64,000 nucleotides of DNA from Pagrus major. Taxonomy: Eukaryota; Chordata; Actinopteri; Spariformes; Sparidae. The notes under the pieces are model-generated. The model saw only the letters and a program-made list of their open reading frames with translations, did not search any database and had not been told where the DNA came from. Position numbers and translations under genes: made by a program. This document shows positions 24,515 through 36,600 of this stretch, piece by piece. Each line of letters starts with the position of its first letter. Position 1 is the first letter of the stretch. The stretch is from positions 14,355,966 to 14,419,965 of the forward strand of contig NC_133236.1 of the NCBI RefSeq assembly GCF_040436345.1, given 5' to 3'.

Positions 24515-24678
24515 CTGCCCGGGGCTTTTTTAATTCAACACCACATCCAACACTATGGCTAAGCAGTACGATGTGCTCTTCCGACTCCTGCTTCTCGGAG
24601 ATTCTGGGGTTGGGAAAACATGTTTGTTATGCAGATTCACGGACAACGAATTCCACCCTTCTCACATCTCCACCATCG
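24472..24678 (+). other. out-of-frame uORF overlapping the rab15 start
   Basis: A start at 24472 (gggATGC) opens a frame that passes the rab15 ATG at 24555 in a different frame and is still open at the exon 1 donor. Ribosomes starting here could not reinitiate at rab15. Its reality depends on the transcription start, which is unknown. Confidence 0.4.
24555..24678 (+). CDS. rab15: rab15 coding exon 1
   Basis: Residues 1-41 and one base of G42. It carries the P-loop and switch I up to ISTI; the donor is gtaaga. The encoded segment is nearly identical to mammalian Rab15. Confidence 0.96.
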
Positions 24679-27600
24679 GTAAGACTCTCTGCACTGACAC
24701 CAGGAGTTATTGCATGCGTTCAATAGCATCCCCATTCATTTGCATGGTCTTTAAAGCCTTTTCTATTGATGCCATTTGCGCATTAGCCTCTCTTTGTAGG
24801 TATTGAATTTTCTATAGAAATTTCCACACATGAGATTTGATGAGACATTTCAAAGGGCTGTGTTTTGATGTATTTGGAGTGGTGCATTCACGTGGAATAA
24901 AGAGACTGTAGGATCAATGTGATTGTATTGGTTGGGGAAGCCCTGAGGGGGAAGATCCAACACTTGGCAGCCATGCAGATGAGTTTACCAACTATGAGCA
25001 CTTGGCACTGGCTGTGCAACCAAGTGCCATGAAAATAATATCAAAGACTTTTTAAAATCTTTTATGTGTGGAGATAGGTTGTGTTACCCATCAAATTGGG
25101 CTCTTGGGACTCCGGGGTCTGTTTGGTCTCTTCAGGTCCCTCATCACAATAAAGAATAGTTTTATTTCAGTGAAACCTGTCATGTTCAGAGGTGCCACAG
25201 TGCTCATTATGGCTGCAGCTAATGATTATGTTTATTGTTGATTATTTTCTTGGTTTATTGATGAGTTGCTTGGTCTGTAAAATGTCAGAATATGGTGAAA
25301 AATGTCAATCAGTGTATAAAAAAACCCACAATTATGTCCTAAGATGTCCACAACCCCAAAGATTTTCAGTTCACTGTCACAGAGGAGTTAAGAAGCCAGA
25401 AAATATTCACATGTAAGAAGCTCGAATCAGAGAGTTTTGGCTTTTTTTCTTTTAAAAAAAACTGATTAATCGATTATCAACATAGTTGGTGATTAATTTC
25501 CTAGCTGACATCTCATCGATTAAAGGGTAACTCTACTATTTTAAAGTAATATAAAGCCTTTTGTGGCTACAGAGGAAGCTGCATGTAATCTGATAAATTT
25601 CCTCCAGTGATGTCACTCAGTGGCTGAGTTGAATTGTGGGTAATGTAGGCGCCAGGTTCTGATAAGACTGTTGGACTCATTATGGACAGTTTCAAAACAA
25701 ATGATTAAAATCAACACAGCACAACCAGAGATATCACCTTTTTTATTCCACACATTCTTCTTCCTTTTCCAAACCTGGTGCGTACATTACCCACAATGCA
25801 ACTTAGCCACTGAGTGACATCACTGGAGGATATTCATCAGATTACATGCAGCTTCCTCTGGAGCCACAAAAAAGCATTATACTACTTCTTTCACATATGC
25901 AGTAGTACTCCCCAAGACCTGTAAACACACTTTAATGTGTATAATTGGTGGAGTAACCCTTTAATCATTGCAGCTCATTATAAAAACAGACACATATCTT
26001 GTAAAACAGGTGTCCCTTGTGTTCGGTTTGTTCAATATTTTTTAGAGAAATCCCACATCCAGTCTCAACTCCTTCCTGCTGAATAATAATGGCTAGATGT
26101 TTGTCAGAAAATGTCATTTAAATTGGATTTAATTGTTCCAGTTTAACTTAAAACTGGAACGAAAACACTTCATGGATTCAGGATCCTCCTTCAATCACAG
26201 CTGACTGAATATTGTTGGTTTGTGGGCTTTTGATTGAACATAAAACGGATCTTGGGATCTGAATTTTTGTTGTTATATAGACCAAATCATTAATCGGTTA
26301 ACAAGGAAAAAATATTTTCTTTAAAGTAACATCATTTCTTCATACCGTTGTTCCTGAATTTGCAACATCCCTGAAGATGACAAAAGACTCTTTCCTTATA
26401 CTTTATACGAGCTGTGCAGTATATCTGTCTCCATGGTTAGAATTCAAGGCATGACAGGCGCATTACCGGGCTTCACTTTGAGGTGGGGGAGATAAGGATG
26501 TACAGTGAGCAGTGCTGCAGTTGTGTCTCTTATCTCTTCTTCTGTGTCGTTCCTCTGTGTGTGTTTGTGCGGCTAATAGAGACATTTTCTCCCAGTGAGC
26601 TCCTAGTTTTTGAGGCAGCAACTACTTTCTGACTTCGTTTGCAGTAATTGGCCATAACCTGGAGAGGATAAAATACAGACATCCCTGCGGCTTGAGCATA
26701 AAGTTAAAATGTTCCTCCTGGTTGTGATGGACTTATGTTGTTCAAATAAGGTCAAGACAGTAAAGCATGACGCTGGCGGTCAGGCTGGGATTTGCAGACA
26801 GATGGTGCCAGGAAAAGATCTAACAGAGAGTACAATTGGCACCATTAATTATTCATTTTAACATAATTTATTAACAATTTGTGGACCACTGATGTGTTTG
26901 CATGGAAGCCTTTGTAGTATTTTCAAAGCCGTTATGATTTTTTAGACCTTGGAGAACTCCTGCAAACAATCCACGGCTCAAACTTCAGTTTTAGTCTCAT
27001 GCCTCTGACCCTTTAATACTTTTGTTGTTATGTTTAGACAAAAAAACAACAAAAAGTGAGGGGAATACACCGGCTTAGATACACAGGTGTACATAGAAAA
27101 GGAGAAGGAAAAAGACAAAGACAGGAAGAGGGAAGTAAAACGTGACACACAGGGATATAATCTACAAAATAAAACAGGAAAAAAACCATGACATTTGTTG
27201 TTTCACCTGCTCCAACCAGTGATGAAACTGTATGCTCACGCACTTACTGAGCCTGCAGGATGCTATTTTAAGTCGAGCCCCTATGGCACTCTACAGGAAA
27301 CTTCCTCCCCGTAGAGTCGTGTTTATGTTGTGAAGCCTTTCTGATGTCTCTGACTAGAAAGGTTCAGCCTGTCTGCATGTAGTGATCTTTAGCTGCTTTT
27401 GTTGCAAGTGTTCACAACCACAGCTGGACGCTTGGAAATCAGGCTCTTGTGTCGTTGCAGGCGATGAAGTCCAGATAATTATACTGGACTGTATATTTGT
27501 TTGGCAGCAGATTACGTCTTTAAGCCATGCCCCATCATTTCAAACTCCTCTTCTCAGGCTAAACAAACCCAACAAAGTCTAAAGAGAGAAGAGAGATCAA

Positions 27601-30600
27601 GAGTGACCACCATCAGTGCTCTCCTGCCGAGGATCTATAAATAATTTCCCAACCTTCATGGTGACAGAGGGACATAAATTTTCTCCTTCACTGGTAGCTA
27701 CATAATTCATCGGTTCCCGCTACAGTCCATCCGCTCAGTTTTTGCTCTTAATTATCTCTGAAACTACCGGGACCTCTCCCCCACAGGAAATTGGATCAAC
27801 AAAGCTTCTGAAGTTTTTTCATAAACATTAAAGGATAAAAAGCTGATGAGGGTCTTATTTATTACTTTCCTGCAGCTATGCAGAAGAACAAACCCCAAAA
27901 ACTCACACTGGGAGTCCCAGAAGAGAACGTGGTGAACGATAGATGCACGTACATTACGTGGATACCCGAACATTACTCCTGCGTGATTGATGATCAACGT
28001 ATCCCAAAACGGCATTATTATTCTGCTATAACAGCCCTGACTCTTCACTCCAAAACTGCTGCCACACAGTTAGAAGGACAATATTGTCTAAAATATCACA
28101 GTGAGCTGATTCATCATCATACGGCAGCTTGGTCAGTGGCCTTAAGTGTTGGGGCACTGACCAGGCTCATATATTTGACACGTTGGGAGTGAGAACAGGT
28201 TGATATAACTGATCCTGGTAACATGTATGCTTACGTCTTAAGGAGCTGCCATTGTTGTTTTCAAACAGACAGTTGTTTCTCTCGCCGGTTGTCACACTTA
28301 AACCATGATGATGGATTTGGGAAATCACTTGGTCATGATCCTGCAAATCTGACGGCCTTGCAAGGTAAACGTGGACCGGCAGTGTGATTGTATAAAGGGC
28401 ATTTTTAAAACTCTGAAAACAGTACCAGGACAAAAATACACAAAAGTAAATGGACAGGGTTGGCCAATGTTCCCAGAGATGTTTTTTTTTCTGTTCCTGT
28501 GCTTCATTGAGATGGTAAATAGTCTTCACAGGCTACATGATAAAGAACAGATAGATATTTGAACCTTGTGGTTTTGTACATGGTTTCTGCAATCCTCAAG
28601 AAAATCAAGGCTAGTCTGGATTTGTATTCACACAATCAAAGAGTTTCCAACATGAAAGAAAGAGAATCTGAACCGCAGAGCGAGACCTGCATTCAAATAC
28701 TAGCCACAGTTTCTGTCTAAACTTTGATCCACCTTGGCTTTTTGACAGTAATGTTTTACACAGAGCTTTCAATAACAATAAATTGCACTCCTGGCTATTG
28801 GATCAACAAAGGATATGACTTTATTCCCTTGTGATAGCTCCGACTTTTGGTTACCAGTTAAATATCAGTAAAAAACCACAGTCCAAAAAAAAAAAAAAAA
28901 AAGAATTGAGCAGCTGGAATTCTGATCTCACCTGAAGGACTAATAACCCCCTCACTCATTTTTATTTTAACGGGTCTCTCTGTTCCCCATAAGACTGCCA
29001 GAAAGAGCACATTTCTCTGGCAAAGAGCAGCTGTAGAGATGATTTAGTAATGGTATTCGGTCACACTGCTGAGTTTAATCTTCCTCACTGTTACCTCGTC
29101 ACTGGGCTCCTCGGAGCACCTGGCTGTCACAATGCCTATGAAGTACGAACCCGGCCCGCCATAAATCATAGCTCAATAAGCAGCTGTCCTCCTGGTGGTG
29201 ACCCCAGTGGTGGTGTGGTCAAGGCCTGGTCAAACACTCTGCCCGCTGCTGCTTGAAGAGTGAATCAGTCTGAAGGTCCGGGCATGGGCCAGAGCCACCA
29301 CAGATGGTTATCATCTCGTAAAGAGGTTATCAAAGACATCAAGGGTGTTGTCACAGCTTTATCTCAGGCATATGCTGCACATATATATCTGTGATGAGCT
29401 AACATTTGCTTACACACTTGGCAAAAGCCTCAAAATGGGGTTTCATGTTTCATGTCATAAACAGTAAACTACCATAATTATGCTTTTTCAATGCATAATG
29501 GGTAATTATTTGGAATATTACAGCTGCTGTGAATTTGAATTCAAGCTACACTCTTAAACCACTGTAAAAAAAAAAAAAAAAAAAAGGGAAGGGAATACTG
29601 TAATTAGGGCACAGTAACATACAGTAATTTAGCAAAAAAAATATTGTAGTTTTTCAACAAGGTACACATGCTAACATGCTAACAGGCCCACCACATGACA
29701 ACAGGCTAACAACAGACCTACACATGGTCCAACAATGTACAGGCTAACATGCTAACAGGATGACAGGCTTAAAGGCTTACACATGGTCCAACAAGTTACA
29801 CAGGCTAACATGCTAACAGGACTACAAGTAGCCCAACAATGTACAGGCTAACATGCTAACAGGCTAACAAGCAGTATGGTTGGGTAAACATGAAAACACA
29901 GTACATTGCTGTAATATTACTATAAATGTACTGTAAATGTGTATATTCACAATAACTACAGATGCTTATTATAGTGCCATAATTTATACACACTATATTA
30001 GATTTTCGTGTATATTTCTGTAAAATAATGACAGTATAATACTGTGAATTTACTGCAATTATTAGCCAGTAATTTACTGTAAAATATGTTTACAGTGTAG
30101 GTCAATACACATTGTTCTGTACAGATTAAGTTTATAATTGAAAAAAATGTTTGTCCCTTGGCCAGCTGTGCCCTAAAGACAACAGCTGCTGACAATCGTT
30201 TCCTGTCCTGTGCTCGTAATGATAACCACGGATGACAGACCCATTTCCCAGTGAATCTGTGCCAGCGCCAGAGCATCCGTCCGTCCATCCATTAGTGAGC
30301 CTGTCACCATTACCTACAGCACGCTGACACGTGTCACCTCCTAATCCGTCTTGCAAAGTCAAACACAGACATCCTGGTAATTAGCCAAGTCAATTTTGGG
30401 GTGTGTACCCATTTGTTTTTACATGGCTTTCACACTGCTGATTGTAAAACACTGCCATGTTCAATTAACTGCTGCCTCTGCTTGCACATTGTGCTTGTTT
30501 CCATTGTCTCAGTTGACACTGAGGAGAAGAGGGAGGTCTGTGGAATGGCTTATAATTTATAAGATGTCCGTCGTGGTTAAGGATTTCATATTTTTCAGAA

Positions 30601-33600
30601 ATGTACCTCCTGAACTATTCTTAAAATCTGAGACATTATAGTTTAAGATATGAAGTTGGATTTTCAGGAAATTTATGTTGAATCAAATGTGTAGAAGTCC
30701 CACAGACACAATTCAAAGTTTGATACCATATTTTCAACAGGATAATCCACTCAGTATCCAATAAATCGTGGTTACATCTAAACTAACCCCAAAAAAAAAA
30801 CAATGGCTAAATTGAAATATCAAACAATAGAGTGCCTGAGGAAATAACTCAGCATTTTCATTTTCCATCTTCTGGCTTACTCATCTTCAATGTTTTTTTT
30901 TATTTGTTTGTTTGTTTAATTGCCAGAAATTAAGTCACAAGCTTAAAAAAACTCATTTTTACTTGTCTTACAAAAGCCAGTTGCTAACAAGTGGCTGCAT
31001 GAGACTACAGAGGCTGACGGGAATATTAACCATCATTACGCAGAACACAGAGATGATTCTCACTGCACTTAAAGTTTCCAACTTGTAGATATATCATTTA
31101 TATGTACATTTATGTATGACTTTGGCTCTCTATCGAGGTGTTTGGTAAAAAAAATATGCTGATAATTGATTTTGTCGCAATTTCAATATCAAACTTCTAT
31201 TTAATATTATTTTTTTATGACTTCAGCCTCTGCCTCATTGTTTGTGCTATGGCTTGCGCTGCAGGAGTGCACCTAATTCTATAAACATAAAATCATTTTG
31301 CGCTGCTGTTGTAAAACAATACAATCAGATTGATGACTATACACTTTATTGTTTAACAGCAGGAAGCAGACAGGGTGGGCTGAATCATCCTTCTTTTGTG
31401 TGTGAATGTAACTCAGAATGTTCTAATGAGTGAGAGACTTTCTGTTTACTTCTGTTTATCCTGGTTTAACTTGCCTGTGCAGTCGTCTTTATTTATTTTC
31501 GAGTCAACAGACTGGGTCCACCCCCTTGCTGTAGACACCCACAGTGCAGCTGGAGAAACCATTTGTCTGTGTCTGCATTTCATATTTAAATCATCGCTGT
31601 TTGCTTGGATGACTTCTGACTGGAGCTTAATGCAGCCCTAATACAGCTGGACAATGACGCTGGAGGACGGCCTCTTTTTCATTATCTCCTCTCTCTTCTC
31701 CAGCCTCGGGCAAAGCAAGCCACTGATTGTTATGCTGACCTTTCACTTAGTCTTGCTCTGAATGCTCCCTACTCAAAGGCCGCTTCACGATTCAAATGAG
31801 GCCTCACGCTGTCCTGACAGTGAGCTCCGGCCCCAACGGAGTCTTCACTTTTTACTCCAGCTACGCAGTCCAGCTATAGTACATCTGTCAGCTGTTTCCT
31901 AATGTCAGTCTCTCGGAGTACAAACGTTGCAGAAATGCAGCCATAAAACCGACGAGGAGCAGTTCTCCCTGTTATGCGAATCGATCAGCCTCAGTAGCTC
32001 TTTCTTCTGAGTGTGATGCCGACTGTGACACACCGGTGTCGAGTGTCAGGTTAATTGGGATGAACTGTTAATTGATTTCTCAGGGATTAATGTGGTCTGC
32101 AGAAGCCTTGGGGTTTGTTTTTTATTGACTGGAATGCATTAGTCTGTGGAGGCAGTCATGGAGGCAAGGGACAGGATAAAAATAATTTAATGGAGAGTTA
32201 ATGGTTAAACTGGTACATTTTTAAGTTATAAATCGGATTCCACTATTTAGGCATTTTGTTGTATCTCATCAAGACTTACATAAATGTTTGTTTTGCTCTT
32301 GGTTTTTATTATTTTTTTATTTAAAAAAGTGCAAATTGCATCTTTTTAAATCAATTTGGGATCTTTGGGCTTCCGGAGACTTGGATTACTGTATGGAGCT
32401 GTATATAGATCCATTTCATGTTTATTTTTCTGTTGTTTTTTAACGTTTTGAAACAATTTCCCGATCTACTTCAGTTGTTTAGGAGAATGCTGCAACACTG
32501 TTTTGCTGTGAAGCTCCAGAAATGATTTGTGGACTGCGAAACTTCACCCTACTTTCCATCACCACGGGGGTGAATAGATGGTGAACTTATCCTTTAAAAT
32601 GTTTGATTCTTTTTCTACCCTGACAAAATACATTTCTGGTAAGGTAATCAAAGCATGTTTTAGTTTTGTGTTATAAAAAAATGTCAACTAATTATCAGCA
32701 GCTTCTCTTCTCAAGTACATACACACATTCTCACCTGCAAACAATGAGCACAGGGCGAAAAGCTGGCCCTGCCTGTGATATTCTGTCTATGAAGAATATC
32801 ACAGTCAGTCATCAGATATAGATCAGAGATCACTGAAGCATGAGTGACCCCTCCCCTCCCCTCCTCATCTCAGCTTTGCTTTTTTCTCCCATCATGTTGT
32901 CTCTGGCAGGTAATATAACATCCAACCCCTCTCATATTTTATTTGAAGAATATCAGCTTCTGCCATCAAAACAGTAGACTTAGAGTCCCACGGGCTCGAC
33001 TGAACAGACGGCAGAAATCTTTTGTTCCTCGGTCTGTCAAAGTGTTATATCTGAGTTTGGGTTGTAAGTAGGGCTCAGCGTTCCTGAATGTCAAAGGCAG
33101 TGATTAAAATGGTGCACTGCAGCCACTTTTTCATAGTGTCTAAGGTGATATATGTTGTATTTGTTTTGTTGTTTGATTAAGTATTGTCTTTTGTTGTTTA
33201 TGTGAAACATTATTGGGACGCGAGACAGATTTTCTTGAGAATAGTCTGATTTAAGTGAAAACAAATCAGTTCCTCTGTGATGTTATGCAGTGCCCTTCTC
33301 CCTTCTTTCACCTCCCACGTGATCGATGCAGAGAACTGAACCAAACGAGGTCTCAGCTCTCCGGATCATTAGCCCAATCTTCTAACAGGCTGATTATACA
33401 GGGATGATGTGGCTCTGGTTGCCTTAATGCCCTCTATGATGTTACAAAACTGTAGCAGTGGATACTGAACCTGGCTCTATAAGAGACACGCTGGGTTAAT
33501 TGATTTAAGCCTTTCATTGGGTGGAAAGTGCAAACGCTGTTCTGAGAATATTCAGAACATTTAGCCTGAGCACGACACTCACAGGTCAGGAGGAATATCA

Positions 33601-36600
33601 AATACGTTTAGCGCTCCTCTCTGAATGTAATATTGGATTTTCTAACCGTATCTCTTCTCTCTTACAGGAGTCGACTTCAAAATGAAGACACTAGTAATAG
33701 ATGGTATCAAAGTACGGATACAGATATGGTAAGAAATTGGCAAATGGGACCATGTCGGAAGGCTTCGTGAACAAGATTAAAAACAATGTTATTAGATATT
33801 ACACAGCAGTAGCTCTGATAGAGGAGATATTATTCATTTGTAACAATGCTACAAAAATCATAATTAATAATTGTATGATTAATAATGATCAGGGCAATAG
33901 CTACTGCTGAGATCATGTCATCTGCATTTTTCCTGGGAATTGTGAAGTTTTAGGGGAATTTTGAGTTCTACAATGACAAACGTACACATTTTAAGTATTT
34001 TTTAAACTGATTACAGTCATTTTAAACTAAATGTGTTGACATTTAACTATTTTTCAGCCAAATAGATAATAGCACTTTCATGCAGAAGACAGGAGTTTTG
34101 GTCCCATCACAGAAATGGAAGTAATGTTAGCTCTTAGAAAGTGGAGCCACAATTTTTTCCTAAACTTAACTATACTGTAGTTATTAGTTTTACATTAGTT
34201 TGTGGGCGACTGTTTTGAAGTCTCATGTTTGACATTATAGCCATGGCATCTTTTTTGGAGCCAGAAGTGACCATATTAGGACGAGAGACTGGAGCTAATT
34301 ATCCTGATAGACGGTTGCCTACCCTGCTTTATCGTCTATTTCACTCTAAATGAGGTCGTAATTTACTAACAGAACATCATGCTGTGTTGAGGAAGACTTG
34401 AATCTATAGATTGAGACCATAAACTCATTAGGAAACTGTTTACTGAGGTGGTAAATCAAGTGAGAAGTAGTGTCATTTTCTCATAAGCTTACATACAATC
34501 TAACTTCTTTTTGCGACCAGTGGAGTTGCCCCTTGCTGGGCATTAGAAAAGAATCTGACAAATTGTTATAATGTCACCATTTCTCAACAATGGGAAGGAT
34601 GAAAATCTGGAGGGACATCTGACATCTGACCAAATTTCCCAGTAAAACAACATATTTCATGACCCATTAGCTAATGTTAGCATTCAACCACTTTCTAGCT
34701 AACATTACCATATAAGAACATCCAGTGTGTTTTGCTTCCTGGCTTGAATAAATGTATCCAAAGTGTGTGTTGATATCTTACAGAATTGATTTATGCCTTT
34801 CCTATTGTATTGTGTTACGCTATCATCTGGTAATGGTAGCTAGGAAGTGGTTGGATGCTAACGTTAGCTAAGGGGTTGTCAAATTTGTTGTTTTACCTTT
34901 AATTGTACCTTTAAAGGGTGGGTGTGTATTAGTGAGATGGAGGCTCATGATCCTATCTGTGTATATTCATGTTCATATCCTTTGTCATGTCTCTCCAGGG
35001 ACACTGCAGGCCAAGAAAGATACCAGACCATCACTAAGCAGTACTACAGACGAGCACAGGTACTGAAGTCACCTCCATTGACTCTGCTGCTGCTGCTGCT
35101 GCAAGTGATTTTCCACACATTAGTGTAATGCTATTACCACAGAGGGCATAACAAATTCAAATCGAATTTATTTCTGAAATTAAATTTGTCACGGCTACAA
35201 AAAATAATTCACGGCTCACACTTGACACCACTTCAGGTACTTCTGTGAACTGTTTAAGTGCTTTGAAAGGGAACTCTCATGGAGCAAATGGGCTCGCTTT
35301 AAAACGTAAATATTTCACTGTAAAAAGAGCAGCGTTGTAAAAAGTACCCAGAAGCCATACTTGAGTAAAAGTAAAGCTATCGTATTAAAATATCACTTAC
35401 TAAGTACTTTAGTAAAAGCCTTAAAATATCCGATAAATCAACGTACTTAAGTATCAAAAGTGTTTACATGTATGTGTATGTATACTGTATGGAGGACTGA
35501 TCCTGCCATAATCATAAATGAATAAATTAAATGCCATTAAATGCACCTAAAATTATAATGAAAATAAATGTAGGCATTAATTAATCTATAAAATGTGACA
35601 TGAATTGATATTTCTGTATTTATTTACCTTTCTATTAAGTCCCCCGTTTATTTACCTTCCCATTTAATTTTTACTGTTTAGTTATTTTTTAAAACTTTTT
35701 AAATCGTATTTATTCCTGTGTTTATTTCTGTATTATTATCCCTTTGCATTTTGCAAGATTATAAACAAACACATCAATAAATGTGCAAATAAATAACTAA
35801 AAACATTTTAAAAATGAATAAATGAATACATTCAATTGTAAAGCAAAAGGGAAATTCAATTTAAACTATTAAATAAAATAATAAAATCAAAACTAAACAA
35901 AAAATATCAATTAATGTCACATTTTACAAATTAATGTATACCTACTTTTTATTTTTAAATGTTATATTATTTCATGGCATATTTACTTACTTTACTTCCA
36001 TGTTTGTCTTATGTTGGCAGTCTTTAATACTATGCGTTGACCGATAAATGGTTCAATATTCAGCATCTGATTATCGGAATTAGTGCTTTATTCTTTTTTT
36101 TATATGATTACCGATAAAATACATTTGTTTAAAAATGTGCTACTGTGGCTCTGATGCAGGATGTAATCTGCAAAGTAACTAGTAACTAAAGCCATCAAAT
36201 AAATGGAGTGGAAATATAAAGTAGCAGAAAATGTAAATACTCAAGTACAAGTGCCTCAAAGTTGTACTTGAGTAAATGTTCTTGTTACACTCCATCATTG
36301 AAGAAGAGTGGCGTACTGTGTCTCATATTAAAAAGACCATATGTCCCTTTCCTCTCCAAGAGGATGATGTCTCCACGGCAACACACAAACACCGCCACCC
36401 TGACATTGCTGTGTGTGGATTTTGCCTTTGCTAAAGAGGTTAAACTGGCTCAAATCGAATTGTCCATTTACCAGAAACTGGCAATGAAATTGGAAGAAAA
36501 GTGGCCTGTTTCTGTTCTGTGCTATACAACAATTCAGGAAATTTCTCTTTCAGCTAGCGGCTTACAATGCAAACTGAATTATTGGTAGAGGCGTCCATCT

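Larger units (their letters stand above)
23021..24554. promoter_or_regulatory. divergent promoter region between fntb and rab15
   Basis: 1.53 kb separates the two start codons and carries the 5' UTRs and promoters of both genes. The first 200 bases next to fntb are GC- and CG-rich (cgcgcacagccgccgctacggcg). ETS-like ccggaagt words occur at 23452-23459 and 24291-24298. No TATA box is seen for either gene. The middle (23480-24250) is A-rich with a possible decayed repeat near 23830-23960 (tatactaggggtagatcg). Whether the two promoters share elements cannot be told from sequence alone. Confidence 0.6.

Noticed and set aside
24388-24726. 112-codon plus-strand frame over the rab15 start
   Set aside because: It begins at a TTG, not an ATG, and runs through the rab15 exon 1 donor. 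Only the internal ATG at 24472 is meaningful, and it was recorded as a uORF.
29669-29863. Regularly spaced repeats resembling a CRISPR array
   Set aside because: Vertebrate intronic DNA; unit spacing varies from 43 to 73 bases, spacers resemble one another and no cas genes exist. It is an imperfect minisatellite.
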